The notes: generated by a model from the sequence alone, not told the origin. A stretch of 64,000 nt of DNA from Armatimonas rosea (GCF_014202505.1 NZ_JACHGW010000001.1:558001-622000), one strand, 5' to 3'. Counted from the first letter of the stretch, positions 9,339-19,204 are shown. A program made the numbers and translations.

Positions 9339-9344
9339 GATAAT
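9339..9344 (+). promoter_or_regulatory. -10 box (GATAAT) for gene at 9352
   Basis: GATAAT ends 7 bp before the ATG at 9352 and there is no Shine-Dalgarno sequence, so transcription would begin at or next to the start codon. No good -35 is seen. Confidence 0.55.
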
Positions 9345-9351
9345 TGGGGCT

Positions 9352-10398
9352 ATGAAACTTGGAAATCACTTTCTGCTTGGCCTTGGGGCAACACTGGTGG
9401 TTGTCTCTCTGGGGACTGCTGCTTGGGCAGGGCCATCGGTGCCGAGAGGGGCCTATATCACGCGGCCCGTGGTGAGTGGCCAGGATCTTACGAAGCTGGT
9501 GCGGACATCGCCGTTGGTGCGCCAGCGCTATGAGAAGGCATGGGGGCTCTCGACAGTGGAGACTCTCAAGCGCTTTGCGGGGATTCGTCTGGGGAAGCTG
9601 CCACAGACCGCGATGCTGAATGTCTACTACTTCCGGCCCACGACAGGGAGCTGGGGCTACAAGCTCCGGCGGGTGAAGCAGGGGACTCCCGTCTTTCTGC
9701 GTACGGATGGGACGCCCGTGATGATGAAGATCTGCGGCAACCCGATCGCCAAGCCGGCCAAGCCGGTTTCCCCACAGGATCAGGCCAAGGTCCCTGATTT
9801 CACTCCCGAGGAGAGTATCGAGACCCTGCACACCGACACCCCGCCGCCGGCTGACCCGGCTCCCTTTCCTCCAGACCAGCGCTCGGTGGCGCTGCAAGAG
9901 TCTGGGGCTCCCCTCCCCGCCGAGCCCACAAGCCCACCTGAGACGACGTTCCTGACCGAGACCCCTGAGGCTGCGACAGACCCGGGGGCGGCTCCCAAGC
10001 AAGAGAAAAAGCGTGGAGGGGGCTTTGCGCTTCCCTTTAACCTAATCCTCAGTAGCCTGGGATCGTCTGCTGCTTCGGGACTTGTGGGAGGTGGGAGCCC
10101 TGGTGGCATGAGTACAGTAAGCCCAACCAATATGGAGGGCTTGGCTTCGTCGGCGCCTTCCGGCGGCACGGAGCCTCCCTCCCAAGTTATGGTGCGCACT
10201 CCCACTGTAGCACCGCGTGTCACGCGTACAGAGGTACTGGAGAATATCCTTGGAAATGCAGGCGGGGGAGGTGGTGGTAAGAGCGTACGGGATGGAGGAG
10301 ATGGCTCGCTCTCCGCACCGGAGCCTTCGATGGCGCTGATGCTCCCTCTGCTCCCGATGGTGCTCTGGAAGACACGGCGGCGCGACGCGGTAAAATAG
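9352..10398 (+). CDS. PEP-CTERM sorting-signal protein, proline-rich
   Basis: A 348-residue exported protein. Signal peptide about 1-26 (cleavage near AWA-G), a folded N-terminal part to about 135, a proline/threonine-rich linker (about 140-205), a Gly/Ser-rich region, then the PEP-CTERM tail (SAPEPSMALMLPLLP, ending KTRRRDAVK). It is divergent from the exosortase operon and likely a second substrate. No catalytic motif or known domain is recognised in the N-terminal part (LVRTSPLVRQRYEKAW). The start is supported by the -10 box just upstream and by the signal peptide. Confidence 0.85.
   Translation: MKLGNHFLLGLGATLVVVSLGTAAWAGPSVPRGAYITRPVVSGQDLTKLVRTSPLVRQRYEKAWGLSTVETLKRFAGIRLGKLPQTAMLNVYYFRPTTGSWGYKLRRVKQGTPVFLRTDGTPVMMKICGNPIAKPAKPVSPQDQAKVPDFTPEESIETLHTDTPPPADPAPFPPDQRSVALQESGAPLPAEPTSPPETTFLTETPEAATDPGAAPKQEKKRGGGFALPFNLILSSLGSSAASGLVGGGSPGGMSTVSPTNMEGLASSAPSGGTEPPSQVMVRTPTVAPRVTRTEVLENILGNAGGGGGGKSVRDGGDGSLSAPEPSMALMLPLLPMVLWKTRRRDAVK
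10391..10396 (+). promoter_or_regulatory. -10 box (TAAAAT) for FmdB-family gene
   Basis: TAAAAT ends 6 bp before the ATG at 10403, the leaderless spacing seen repeatedly here. It overlaps the last codon and stop of the preceding gene, so chance cannot be excluded. Confidence 0.4.
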
Positions 10399-10402
10399 GG
10401 CT

Positions 10403-10705
10403 ATGCCCACCTATACCTACCGCTGCGACGAGCCCTGTGAGACCTGCGGCGGCAATCAGGAAGTCTTTCAGCGCATGTCCGATGCGCCCCTTACCCAGTG
10501 CCAGGAGTGCGACAAGGCGATCCGTCGCGTGGTGAGCCTGCCCCTGCGCGCCGTGGTCAATAGCGGCAACCTCTCCGACAGTAATATCGAGGCCAAGGGC
10601 TTCACCAAGTATGTCCGCGCGGGAAAAGGCCGCTACGAAAAAGTGGCAGGCTCCGCCGAAGCGCCCGCGACACTCGATGGCAATAATACCGCCGACGGGC
10701 TGTAG
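10403..10705 (+). CDS. FmdB-family zinc-ribbon protein
   Basis: A 100-residue protein starting MPTYTYRC, with the paired cysteines of a zinc ribbon (C-x3-C-x2-C near 8-15, and CQECDKAIRR at about 33-42). This is the conserved N-terminus of the FmdB/CxxC_CxxC_SSSS small regulatory family, proposed to act in nucleic-acid or regulatory binding but poorly understood. It lies 4 bp after the PEP-CTERM gene and may be co-transcribed or have its own start. The C-terminal half is low-complexity. The spacing C-x3-C-x2-C of the first knuckle differs slightly from the usual C-x2-C. Confidence 0.85.
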   Translation: MPTYTYRCDEPCETCGGNQEVFQRMSDAPLTQCQECDKAIRRVVSLPLRAVVNSGNLSDSNIEAKGFTKYVRAGKGRYEKVAGSAEAPATLDGNNTADGL

Positions 10706-10712
10706 GAAGCTT

Positions 10713-10763
10713 GCCCCCTGACCCCCGCCTGCCCATGACCCCCAATTTTGGGGGCCAGGGGGC
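10713..10763. repeat. GC-rich palindromic element, type GCCCCCTGA
   Basis: Outer arms GCCCCCTG / CAGGGGGC enclose an inner hairpin CCCCCAATTTTGGGGG. The same outer arms recur at 14287-14320 and 38913-38991. It follows the FmdB-family gene and could end transcription, but there is no T-tract. Confidence 0.8.
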
Positions 10764-10827
10764 GATATAGGATATTTTCTAGGTCAAATAACGGTCTTAG
10801 GTAAGAATACCAACCGCAAAAGTGCTG

Positions 10828-10833
10828 TATAAT
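10828..10833 (+). promoter_or_regulatory. -10 box (TATAAT) for large PEP-CTERM gene
   Basis: TATAAT sits 55 bp before the ATG at 10889. Transcription from it would give a leader of about 45-50 nt containing the ribosome site AAGGA at 10877-10881. No convincing -35 is visible. Confidence 0.5.
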
Positions 10834-10888
10834 CGTCGCCAAACCTGCCGAACTGCCAGAAAATAGCATCGGCAACAAGGATATGCTG

Positions 10889-13800
10889 ATGATTTTCCGC
10901 TCTCGCGCGACCTTACTTGCCTCCCTGGGTATCGCTGTCGTCTCTCTGGGTATCGGCGATGCCCACGCTGCCGATCTCACCTGGGACAATGGCTCGGGGG
11001 ACTTTCTCTGGAACACCTCCAGTCTCAACTGGACCGGGGCGGCCTGGGTCAATGCTCCTATCAATGGCGCGATCTTCGGCGCGACCGGTGCTGGGACGGT
11101 CAGTGTGGCCAGCCCCGTTGTCGTGGATAGCCTGAATGTTACGGGGGGCGCTTACTCCTTCAATGGAGGTGGCTCGCTGATCTTTGGGGCGGGCTCTAGT
11201 ACCCAGACCACGGGGGTGGTCAATGTCGCCTCTGGGCTCACGACGCAGATCAGTATCCCGATCACTAGCACAGTGGGCTTTCAGAAGATCGGGGCGGGGG
11301 TTCTGGAGCTGAGCGGTGCCGGTAACTTCTCGGGCGGTATCCCCCTGACCTCGAATGGCAACCTCAGGGCCGATGTGATTGTCGGGGGCACCACGGGCAA
11401 CATCGCCGCCGGGACCCTGCGCCTGCTCAACTCCAGTGTCTTGCCCTCTTCCACCCGTGTCAGTATCGCCAATGGCTACCTGGATATCGGGAGCAACAAC
11501 CTAACCCTCTCGCAGCTTACTTTCGTCAACCAGACCAGCAGCGCCGCCTGGAACACGACCCTCAATGCCAACAACGGTGTGGTCGGAAGCGGCACCCTAC
11601 GCGTCCTGGGAGACATTAATGTCATTGGTGTTACGGGCAACAACTTCGGCAACTCGATCGCGGCGAACCTAGATTTAGGCGGCGGGACTCAGCTCGTGCG
11701 GGTGGGGGTCAGTAGCTCGTTCGGGCTCAACACTGCCCTGATGTTCACCGGCTCACTCAGCAACGGCTCGCTCCTTAAGATGCCGGGCTATACCTTTGCA
11801 GGGACCTACGGCTCCATCGACGGTATCAGTCTCTTTGGGAACAATACCTACACTGGCTCGACCGTGCTCAACTCTGGCACCAATGTCATTACCGGTACCA
11901 ACGCCACGACCTCCCTGAAGATCGCCGGAATCGGGGGGCCGGGCGGGAGCCAGGCGATCCTCCAGGGGGCCAATGGCTCGCTTCAGTCCGCTACCCGAAT
12001 CCAGGCGTTCGCGGCGGGAACCTTCGTGATCGACAACAACGCCGCCTCGGGAGCCAGTGGGAACAACGCCCCCAATATCCCCGCGGCGCAGAACAACGAC
12101 CGTATCCGCGACGATGCGACAATCGAGCTACGCGATGGCAACCTGATCTACCGGGGGCTGCTGAACGCGACCGCCTCGGAGACCTTTGGGGCGCTGACGG
12201 TCAGTGGCGGCCACAATGTCGTCAATATCATCACCGGCGCGGGGGCGGCGGGCTCGGGGACGGGCTCGGCCACCTTGACGGTCAATGGGAACCTTACCCT
12301 GGCTCCCCGCGCGACTATGGTGATCGGCAACACGAGCCTGGGCGGGGTGAGCAAGCTCTTTGTCAATGGCACCCTCCCCGCCGCCGACTCCACCGGAATC
12401 CTGCCGCGCATGGTGGGAACCAATGATTTTCTCACCTACAACGCCGCCACCGGCTTCACTCCCTTCACCGCCTACGCCACCGACTTCAGCACGCCGGGGA
12501 CGAATGTCACCCGCGCGGCGGCCTCGACCATTGGCAACGCCAACATCAACGCCCTCAAGACCACCGCGACCTTCACCACGACCATTGGCACGGGAAACAC
12601 CCTGAGTGTCGCCTCGGGGATGCTCTTTAGCCAGAGCGGAACCCACACCCTCGCGGGGGGAACCGTGGCCTTCGGGGCAACGCCCGGCGTCTTGTTCGGC
12701 TCGACCACCTTTGGGGCCACCGGCTTCCCGACTGCCATCACCGGCACGCAGGGGATTATTGTCGCCAACGGCACCGCCAACTTTACCACCAACGCGAACC
12801 TCTCCGGTCTCACCGGCCCGCTCACTGTCTCATCGAACGGGGCGACCGCGACCCTGGCCACCAGCACCTTCACCGGCCCGATCGACGTTCGCGCGGGGAC
12901 ACTCAACCTCAACACCAGCCAGACCGGGGCGGGCCTAGGGGCGATCACGCTCGGGGTCGCGCAGAACGACTCCAACCTGCTGGGCACGGTTCCCACCCTG
13001 AGCTTCTCCGGGGCGGGGGCCAACGCGACCTTCGACCGGCCTCTGATTGTCGATAACGGGGCCCAGAACCTGGCGGGCGATGCGCTGCCCTTCTCCATGA
13101 TGGCGCGCCTTACGCCGCTGAGCAACACCACCGGCTCCCAGACCTGGAACGGCAACATCACCCTCAACTCGCCGGTCAACCTCCAGGGCGGCGGCGGGGG
13201 CGGTACGGGCGCGACCAACTTCACCGGGACAATCTCAGGGTCGTCGGCCTTCTTTATCCCCAACGGGCGGGTAAGCTTCACGTCCACGTCGGTTCTCTCG
13301 AACGCCGGCGGGTTCACGCTGGGCAACTCGGGCAATACCATGATCGCCGACTTCCAGGGGACTGCCACGGGCAACGCCCCCCTGACGATCAACGGCGGCA
13401 ACAACAACGTTGTCAGCTATGGCTCGGCGACCAGCCTGCCGGGCGGGACGATCACCGTCCAGAACGCCTCGGGCTCGACCGCCCCGACCCTTACTCCGAC
13501 CTCGAGCTCGACCCTCGGCAACACCATCCAGCTCAACGGCGATGCCAACGCCAATGTCGCCAGCGGGCTGTCGGCGACCTGGGCCGGCCCCTTGCAGGGA
13601 ACGGGGACGCTCAACAAGAACACGGGCACGGGGACTCTGGCGCTCACTAGCAATGCCTCGACCCACACCGGCGCGATCAATGTCAACGCGGGGACGCTGC
13701 TGGTCAATGGCACGCTCGCGACCTCGACCAGCGCTCTGACCGTGGGAGCGGCGGGGACGTTAGGTGGCTCGGGGATTATCAACCGACCGGTAAACGTGAG

Positions 13801-14278
13801 TGGGACGGTGTCTCCGGGCAGTAGTCCCGGCATCCTGACGGTCAATGGCAATGTCGGGTTCAGCGCCGGCTCGACCTTCTTTGCCGAGCTGACCAGCAAC
13901 CTGGTGGGTGTAGGCTACGACCAGCTCGCCGTGAACGGCACGGTCGGGCTGGGAAGCGCCAACCTCGCGCTGAACCTCACCTTCGCCCCAACCGCCACGC
14001 AGAGCTTCTTCCTGCTCACCAATGACGGAACCGACGCGATCACGGGGACCTTCAACGGCCTCACCGAGGGCGCGCCGGTCAGCGCGACCTTCAGCGGGAC
14101 GACCTACACGGGGCGGATCAGCTACCTGGGTAACTCGACCACCAACGCCACCAGCGGCGGCAACGATGTGGTTCTCTATAACTTCACCGCCGCCTCCAGC
14201 ACGGCCCCGGAGCCGGGGACTCTTGTCCTCCTCACGCTGGGCACGCTCGGCCTGCTGATCGCCCCACGACGCAAGTAG
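10889..14278 (+). CDS. Autotransporter-passenger-like PEP-CTERM protein
   Basis: A 1129-residue exported protein. Signal peptide about 1-28 (cleavage near AHA-A), then a long Gly/Thr/Asn/Ser-rich body with the short alternating strands of a beta-helix and motifs of passenger-associated repeats (GTLNLNTSQTGAG, GAINVNAGTLLVNGT, GTVSPGSSPGILTVNG). It ends not in a beta-barrel but in a PEP-CTERM tail (APEPGTLVLLTLG, then PRRK). It is therefore a large surface or matrix protein probably handled by the exosortase. An ATG 6 bp upstream (10883) is possible; 10889 is preferred because AAGGA at 10877-10881 is then 7 bp away. The gene is GC-rich and internally repetitive. A palindrome at 14287 closes it. 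Confidence 0.88.
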   Translation: MIFRSRATLLASLGIAVVSLGIGDAHAADLTWDNGSGDFLWNTSSLNWTGAAWVNAPINGAIFGATGAGTVSVASPVVVDSLNVTGGAYSFNGGGSLIFGAGSSTQTTGVVNVASGLTTQISIPITSTVGFQKIGAGVLELSGAGNFSGGIPLTSNGNLRADVIVGGTTGNIAAGTLRLLNSSVLPSSTRVSIANGYLDIGSNNLTLSQLTFVNQTSSAAWNTTLNANNGVVGSGTLRVLGDINVIGVTGNNFGNSIAANLDLGGGTQLVRVGVSSSFGLNTALMFTGSLSNGSLLKMPGYTFAGTYGSIDGISLFGNNTYTGSTVLNSGTNVITGTNATTSLKIAGIGGPGGSQAILQGANGSLQSATRIQAFAAGTFVIDNNAASGASGNNAPNIPAAQNNDRIRDDATIELRDGNLIYRGLLNATASETFGALTVSGGHNVVNIITGAGAAGSGTGSATLTVNGNLTLAPRATMVIGNTSLGGVSKLFVNGTLPAADSTGILPRMVGTNDFLTYNAATGFTPFTAYATDFSTPGTNVTRAAASTIGNANINALKTTATFTTTIGTGNTLSVASGMLFSQSGTHTLAGGTVAFGATPGVLFGSTTFGATGFPTAITGTQGIIVANGTANFTTNANLSGLTGPLTVSSNGATATLATSTFTGPIDVRAGTLNLNTSQTGAGLGAITLGVAQNDSNLLGTVPTLSFSGAGANATFDRPLIVDNGAQNLAGDALPFSMMARLTPLSNTTGSQTWNGNITLNSPVNLQGGGGGGTGATNFTGTISGSSAFFIPNGRVSFTSTSVLSNAGGFTLGNSGNTMIADFQGTATGNAPLTINGGNNNVVSYGSATSLPGGTITVQNASGSTAPTLTPTSSSTLGNTIQLNGDANANVASGLSATWAGPLQGTGTLNKNTGTGTLALTSNASTHTGAINVNAGTLLVNGTLATSTSALTVGAAGTLGGSGIINRPVNVSGTVSPGSSPGILTVNGNVGFSAGSTFFAELTSNLVGVGYDQLAVNGTVGLGSANLALNLTFAPTATQSFFLLTNDGTDAITGTFNGLTEGAPVSATFSGTTYTGRISYLGNSTTNATSGGNDVVLYNFTAASSTAPEPGTLVLLTLGTLGLLIAPRRK

Positions 14279-14286
14279 CCCTGCCC

Positions 14287-14320
14287 GCCCCCTGACCCCC
14301 ACAAGTGGGGGTCAGGGGGC
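14287..14320. terminator. Perfect 16-bp inverted repeat between convergent genes
   Basis: Arms GCCCCCTGACCCCCAC and GTGGGGGTCAGGGGGC are perfect complements around AA. It lies 8 bp after the stop of the PEP-CTERM gene and 8 bp from the stop of the convergent mog gene, so it could act as a two-way transcription stop. There is no U-tract, so factor-independent termination is uncertain. It belongs to the GCCCCCTGA palindrome family. Confidence 0.65.
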
Positions 14321-14328
14321 AAGGCTTC

Positions 14329-14835
14329 CTACCGCGCCAGCTCCCAGGCGAGGTGCGCCAGCTCGGGGGCGATGAGCTTCTCCCAGGCGAGGACCACGGC
14401 CTTGTGGGAACCTGGCGTGGAGAAGACCACCATGCCGTGGTAGGTGCCCGCGACCGCGCGGGAGAGCATCGCCGCCGCGCCCACTTGCTCCCAGGAGAGC
14501 ATGCGAAAGAGCTCCCCAAAGCCCGGAAGGGTCTTCTCGAGCCGCGCCGCTAGCGCATCGTAGGTCGTGTCTCGGGCGGAGATTCCCGTGCCGCCATTGA
14601 AGAGAAGCACCTGCACCCCCGCGGCCGCGGCCTGCTCTAGGGCGCTCTGGACCTGGTCCGGCTCGTCTTTTATGAGCTGGTAGAGCGTCAGGTGGTGCCC
14701 TGCCGCCAGCAGCTCCCGGATCAGGAACTGCCCGTTGAGGTCGGTCTCTTTGGTGCGCGTGTCGCTGACCGTGATAATCCCGAGGGAGACCGGCCCCCCC
14801 TCGGCGGCGATTCGCTGGTGTTGCTCGTGGCTCAT
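14329..14835 (-). CDS. mog: MoaB/MogA family molybdopterin adenylyltransferase
   Basis: A 168-residue cytoplasmic enzyme that would adenylate molybdopterin before molybdenum insertion. The family signatures GIITVSDTR near the N-terminus and [11 protein letters not shown] (about 80-90) are present, and length is normal for MogA/MoaB. It is unlinked to the moaD/moaE genes at 20.8-22 kb but serves the same pathway, which also feeds the molybdenum hydroxylase at 60.9-63.7 kb. A -10 box TACGAT (14844-14849) lies 8 bp before the ATG. MoaB and MogA cannot be told apart by eye. Confidence 0.9.
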   Translation of the reverse strand: MSHEQHQRIAAEGGPVSLGIITVSDTRTKETDLNGQFLIRELLAAGHHLTLYQLIKDEPDQVQSALEQAAAAGVQVLLFNGGTGISARDTTYDALAARLEKTLPGFGELFRMLSWEQVGAAAMLSRAVAGTYHGMVVFSTPGSHKAVVLAWEKLIAPELAHLAWELAR

Positions 14836-14843
14836 GTGAGGCT

Positions 14844-14849
14844 ATCGTA
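14844..14849 (-). promoter_or_regulatory. -10 box (TACGAT) for mog
   Basis: On the minus strand TACGAT ends 8 bp before the ATG at 14835, with no ribosome-binding site between them. Confidence 0.5.
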
Positions 14850-14893
14850 CCCGAATCCGCCGCTCGGGGGACGAAAGCGGGGCTGGGATGGGC

Positions 14894-14899
14894 TAGGCT
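14894..14899 (+). promoter_or_regulatory. -10 box (TAGGCT) for gene at 14906
   Basis: TAGGCT ends 6 bp before the ATG at 14906. This favours that ATG over the ones at 14930 and 14933. Confidence 0.4.
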
Positions 14900-14905
14900 G
14901 GGTCA

Positions 14906-15379
14906 ATGCAACAAAACGGCGGAGCGGACATGATGACCCAGTCTGCGCTAACCAGTGTCTTACGTGAGGTGCGGACCACGGCGGCGTTCTACGAGCAGGC
15001 GGCGCGGCGCTTTGGCCGTGCCTCTGCCTTTGCCGAACTCGCCCAAGACGAGCGCCGGCACGAGCGTCTGGTGCTGGCCCTGCTGAAGACCTACCGAATC
15101 GCGGCCCCCAAGCCCCCGCCGCCCCTGCCGCTCCCCAAGACCCTCCCCGAGGCGCTCCAGCAGAGTGTCCGTCTGGAGAAACACACGGTCGCGGAGTGTG
15201 ACCACTACCTCCGGTTTCTCAAGGCGCGCGAGATTGTCGATCTCTTCGGAGCGATCCGGGTCTCGGCGCGGGAGCTCCACCTGCCCCGGCTTCAGAAAAA
15301 ACTAGGGACGGACTCACCCTCGCACCTCAGCCCCGCACAAGTACACCGGCTCGACCAGAAGCTCAATAAACGCCGGTAA
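14906..15379 (+). CDS. Ferritin-like four-helix protein
   Basis: A 157-residue helical protein. Two helix pairs carry Glu/His combinations that could bind a di-metal centre: AELAQDERRHERLVLALL (about 43-60) and VRLEKHTVAECDHYLRFL (about 91-108), separated by a proline-rich linker (PKPPPPLPLPK). This resembles ferritin-like/rubrerythrin-type proteins in stress or iron handling, but I cannot assign a subfamily. It stands alone, divergent from mog. Start choice relies on the -10 box; ATGs 24 and 27 bp downstream remain possible. Confidence 0.7.
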   Translation: MQQNGGADMMTQSALTSVLREVRTTAAFYEQAARRFGRASAFAELAQDERRHERLVLALLKTYRIAAPKPPPPLPLPKTLPEALQQSVRLEKHTVAECDHYLRFLKAREIVDLFGAIRVSARELHLPRLQKKLGTDSPSHLSPAQVHRLDQKLNKRR

Positions 15380-15460
15380 CGCTAAGAATTCCCCCACGCC
15401 TGAGCAGATTCAGGCTAAAATGCGCGAAGAAGAAAAGGCTTGGTGGGAGGCAGACGCATA

Positions 15461-16777
15461 ATGGGTGGATTTTTGACGTGGTGGAAGTCAACGCCGCTTT
15501 ACATTCGGATCATGATCGCGCTGGTGATCGGGGCGATTGTCGGCTCGGTTTGGGGCGAGGGAGCGGCGAATCTTGAGGTTCCCGCCAAGCTGATCCTGCG
15601 GATGCTTGGGGCGCTGGCACCGCCGCTGATCCTCGTGGCCGTGATCCAAGCGCTGATGAAGACCGAGGTGCGTGGTAAGCTCGCCGCCAAGCTCGGGGGG
15701 CTGCTGGTGCTCAATACCGTGGTCGCGATCGTGATCGGGCTGATTGTCGCCAATGTGATCCAGCCGGGCACCCACGGCAAGCTAGAGCTCCCGGCTCCCA
15801 AGGCAACTCTCTCGTCGAAAGAGACCGATCCCCAGAAGAAGCTGATCCTAGAGACCATGGAGAAGGCGGGCTGGAAGGCCCCCGAGGCCAAGAAAGAGGT
15901 CTGGGAGCAGTTTCTGGACAATGTCCCCAAGAGTATCGCCGCGCCGCTGGTGGAGAACAATGTTATCGGGATCATCCTGCTGGCGCTGGCCTTTGGCTCG
16001 GTGCTGCGGCAGCTCAAGGACCGCGCGATCTCGACCGTGATGGAGGCGGTCGATGTGGCGATGGAGACCCTAGTGAGCATCCTCCATGGGGTGATTCAGG
16101 TGGTGCCCGTGGGCATCTTCGGGATTGTGTCCTCGATTGTGGGCAAGCAGGGCTTTGCGCCGTTTGCCGCACTGGGCTACTTCATTGTCGCGGTGCTGGT
16201 GGGGCTGTTCCTCCAGGCGCTCTGGTACCTGGGCCGTGTCCGCGCAGGTTCTTGGGTGCGCCCCGGCCAGCTCCTGCAGGGCTGCCGCGATGCGCTCGTG
16301 ATGGCCTTCTCCACGGCGTCGTCTACTGCCACCATGCCCGTGACCTTTGAGTGCCTCTGGACCAAGGTCGGGCTGCGCGAGCGCTCGGCGAGCATGGGCG
16401 CGCTGGTGGGCTCGAACTTCAACAACGACGGCACGGCGCTCTACGAGGCGATGTCGGCGCTGTTTATCGCGCAGATGCTCGGGCAGCACCTCACCCTCCA
16501 GCAGCAGCTTCTGATTGTCATTACGAGTATTGTCGCCTCGGTCGGGGCCGCCGGAATCCCCGAGGCGGGCCTGGTCACCATGACCCTAGTCTTCACCGCC
16601 GTGGGCCTGGATGTGCGCTACATCGCGCTGCTCTTCACCGTGGACTGGTTCTTGGACCGCTGCCGCACGATGATCAATGTGATGGGCGACATGAATATCT
16701 CCTGCCTGCTGGATGGCAAGGAGCGTGAGGAGCCCAGCGAGCGCCTGCCGGACATGCTCGCCGGCCACGAATCCTAG
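15461..16777 (+). CDS. Dicarboxylate/amino acid:cation symporter (DAACS family)
   Basis: A 438-residue inner-membrane transporter using a Na+ or H+ gradient to import C4-dicarboxylates or acidic amino acids. Family hallmarks are the serine-rich reentrant loop (MAFSTASSTATMPVTFE), SNFNNDGTALYE (usually NMDGT), ASVGAAGIPEAGLV, and DRCRTMINVMGDM near the C-terminus, whose Asp/Arg/Asn contact substrate. There are about eight transmembrane helices. The ATG is preceded by GGGAGG about 10 bp upstream. An insertion of about 60 residues (115-175) between early helices is longer than typical. Substrate cannot be fixed by sequence alone. Confidence 0.93.
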   Translation: MGGFLTWWKSTPLYIRIMIALVIGAIVGSVWGEGAANLEVPAKLILRMLGALAPPLILVAVIQALMKTEVRGKLAAKLGGLLVLNTVVAIVIGLIVANVIQPGTHGKLELPAPKATLSSKETDPQKKLILETMEKAGWKAPEAKKEVWEQFLDNVPKSIAAPLVENNVIGIILLALAFGSVLRQLKDRAISTVMEAVDVAMETLVSILHGVIQVVPVGIFGIVSSIVGKQGFAPFAALGYFIVAVLVGLFLQALWYLGRVRAGSWVRPGQLLQGCRDALVMAFSTASSTATMPVTFECLWTKVGLRERSASMGALVGSNFNNDGTALYEAMSALFIAQMLGQHLTLQQQLLIVITSIVASVGAAGIPEAGLVTMTLVFTAVGLDVRYIALLFTVDWFLDRCRTMINVMGDMNISCLLDGKEREEPSERLPDMLAGHES

Positions 16778-16798
16778 ACGCCGATTGAAATCGGCGTC
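16777..16798. terminator. Hairpin at the end of the symporter gene
   Basis: A perfect inverted repeat, GACGCCGATT then GA then AATCGGCGTC, begins at the stop codon. There is no T-tract, so it may be a stabilising 3' hairpin rather than a full terminator. Confidence 0.5.
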
Positions 16799-16817
16799 TG
16801 CAGTGGCCTTCGGCCAC

Positions 16818-16944
16818 AAAGCCCGTGCCGGGCTACAATATTGCGCCCCCCTTCGCAGCGAAGAATGAGCCGCCCAGAGGGCACCCGGCCGGAGGGGGTG
16901 GCGAGCCCTAGCGAGCCGGGGGAGGCTAGCCCGGCACGGGCTTT
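16818..16944. repeat. Large inverted repeat unit with 18-bp perfect arms
   Basis: Arms AAAGCCCGTGCCGGGCTA (16818-16835) and its exact complement (16927-16944) enclose a GC-rich centre that includes CCCAGAGGGCACCCGG (16873-16888), a core shared with the unit at 37236-37390 and, with one change, with that at 25026-25162. The 214-bp gap 16778-16991 holds nothing else I can identify. Confidence 0.85.
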
Positions 16945-16991
16945 GCGGCGGAGGAACGACGCCACTGTTGACGCCTAATTTTATTGGGCGC

Positions 16992-18323
16992 TCAGAGCCG
17001 CACGACAAGATCGAGGCCGTCGCTGTTTTTGGTACGCTTCGCCATCCCCCCATCGTCTTTTCCATCGTCCCCGACACTGTAGAGCGTGCACCCGGTGCCC
17101 TCTTTTTTGTAGCGGAGTGTCTGCTTCGTGGGCGAGAGCGGGTCGAGGGGAAGGGTGGGGGAATCGGGGAACGCGCCGGTCTTTGCCCTCTCTTCCAGTA
17201 GCGCCAGCGCGGACTCCCGTAGGTTTTTCTGTGCGAGGATCGTGAGCTGTGTCTTGCGTGGTGCCTGCGAGAAGACGGGAGCGAGGAGCAGGGCCATGAC
17301 ATTCTGCGGCAGGTTGATGCGGTCACGCTCCCAGGCTTTCAGGAAGCGGTCCATCTCTTGCATCTTGGAATAATCGTCGGTGCGTTTCGCCTCACGAATG
17401 ATCTGGAAGGCCTTGCGCCAGAAGACCAGGAGCTGCTTCTCCCAGAACGCGGCGGCAATGGGGGAGACAAGGGAGAAGGTCTTCGTGACACTGCTGCCAG
17501 CAAATCCGTAGCTGTTTCCGTCGTTGTCGATGTTTGCCTCCTCCGGGTAGGCAAGCTTGCCCTCGCGCAGGAGCTTCATGCAGACCGTGCTGAGCACCAC
17601 CTCGCCCTTGAAATAGTGCTCCGGGTCGAGGGGCGGGCCAAAGGCAGCATGGGCGGCGTGGGCCTCGGGGCTGGGGCCAAAGCGCTTGAGAGTCTCGATA
17701 TAGCCCTTGTCGGCATTGGCATGAATCGCGACTGAGACAAGCGCGGCGATGATGCACGGGGTCTCGCCGATCAGGTTGCCCAGCTTGGCGGCGCGGGTGA
17801 TATCCGCCCACGCCGCCGACGCGTCTTGTGCGAGCAGGGCGCGGCAGATGAGCGTGCGGGCAAACTGGCGCAGGACTGCAAACTCCGGGAGGAGCAGGTT
17901 GGGGCCGAGGCTCCAGTCGTAGGCGAGGTCACAGTGCGGGCGCTCTAACGCGTCCTCCACGAGGGTTATCAGCGCGGCGTAGCGGGTGAGGCCTGCGGAG
18001 AACTCCGCCTGCGCCGTTGCGTCCTTGGGGTTCTTGAGGAAGTCGCTGGCGGCCTTGTCCCAGAGGTTACACTCGCGCTTGGGAAGGGCGTTGTAGCGCT
18101 GGGTGAGCTCTTTGAGGAGCGGTCCCGCGTTCTGCGAATCAGGAACGGGGGGATTGGGCCGGAGGTCGTCTGGGGTGAGCGGGAGCCCCTCACGGCGAGC
18201 GCCCGCCCGCTGCTCCTCCAAGAGGCCCGGCCCCGTGACCCCGAGAATCATAGTGCCCACCAGCGGCGAGGCAGCCAAGGCAACTCCCGTACCCTTCAAA
18301 AGCCCACGACGTGTTACGTTCAT
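16992..18323 (-). CDS. Tat-signal secreted protein of unknown function
   Basis: A 443-residue protein with a twin-arginine-like leader (MNVTRRGLLKGTG, then a hydrophobic stretch). The body is largely helical and has no catalytic motif I know. The C-terminus has the LYSVGDDGKDDGG-type ending shared by many exported planctomycete, acidobacterial and armatimonad proteins of unknown function. It follows the VOC and ribH genes only as a strand neighbour, separated by a gap and facing away. Function cannot be stated. Confidence 0.75.
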   Translation of the reverse strand: MNVTRRGLLKGTGVALAASPLVGTMILGVTGPGLLEEQRAGARREGLPLTPDDLRPNPPVPDSQNAGPLLKELTQRYNALPKRECNLWDKAASDFLKNPKDATAQAEFSAGLTRYAALITLVEDALERPHCDLAYDWSLGPNLLLPEFAVLRQFARTLICRALLAQDASAAWADITRAAKLGNLIGETPCIIAALVSVAIHANADKGYIETLKRFGPSPEAHAAHAAFGPPLDPEHYFKGEVVLSTVCMKLLREGKLAYPEEANIDNDGNSYGFAGSSVTKTFSLVSPIAAAFWEKQLLVFWRKAFQIIREAKRTDDYSKMQEMDRFLKAWERDRINLPQNVMALLLAPVFSQAPRKTQLTILAQKNLRESALALLEERAKTGAFPDSPTLPLDPLSPTKQTLRYKKEGTGCTLYSVGDDGKDDGGMAKRTKNSDGLDLVVRL

Positions 18324-18362
18324 GGTTGCCTAAACGCAGGACACGCGGATTTGGTTACGGCC

Positions 18363-19198
<836 letters not shown>

Positions 19199-19204
19199 GG
19201 GGTT

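Noticed and set aside
15414-15420. TAAAAT as a leaderless promoter for the symporter gene
   Set aside because: It lies about 40 bp from the ATG and a GGGAGG ribosome site is present, so this gene does not follow the leaderless pattern.
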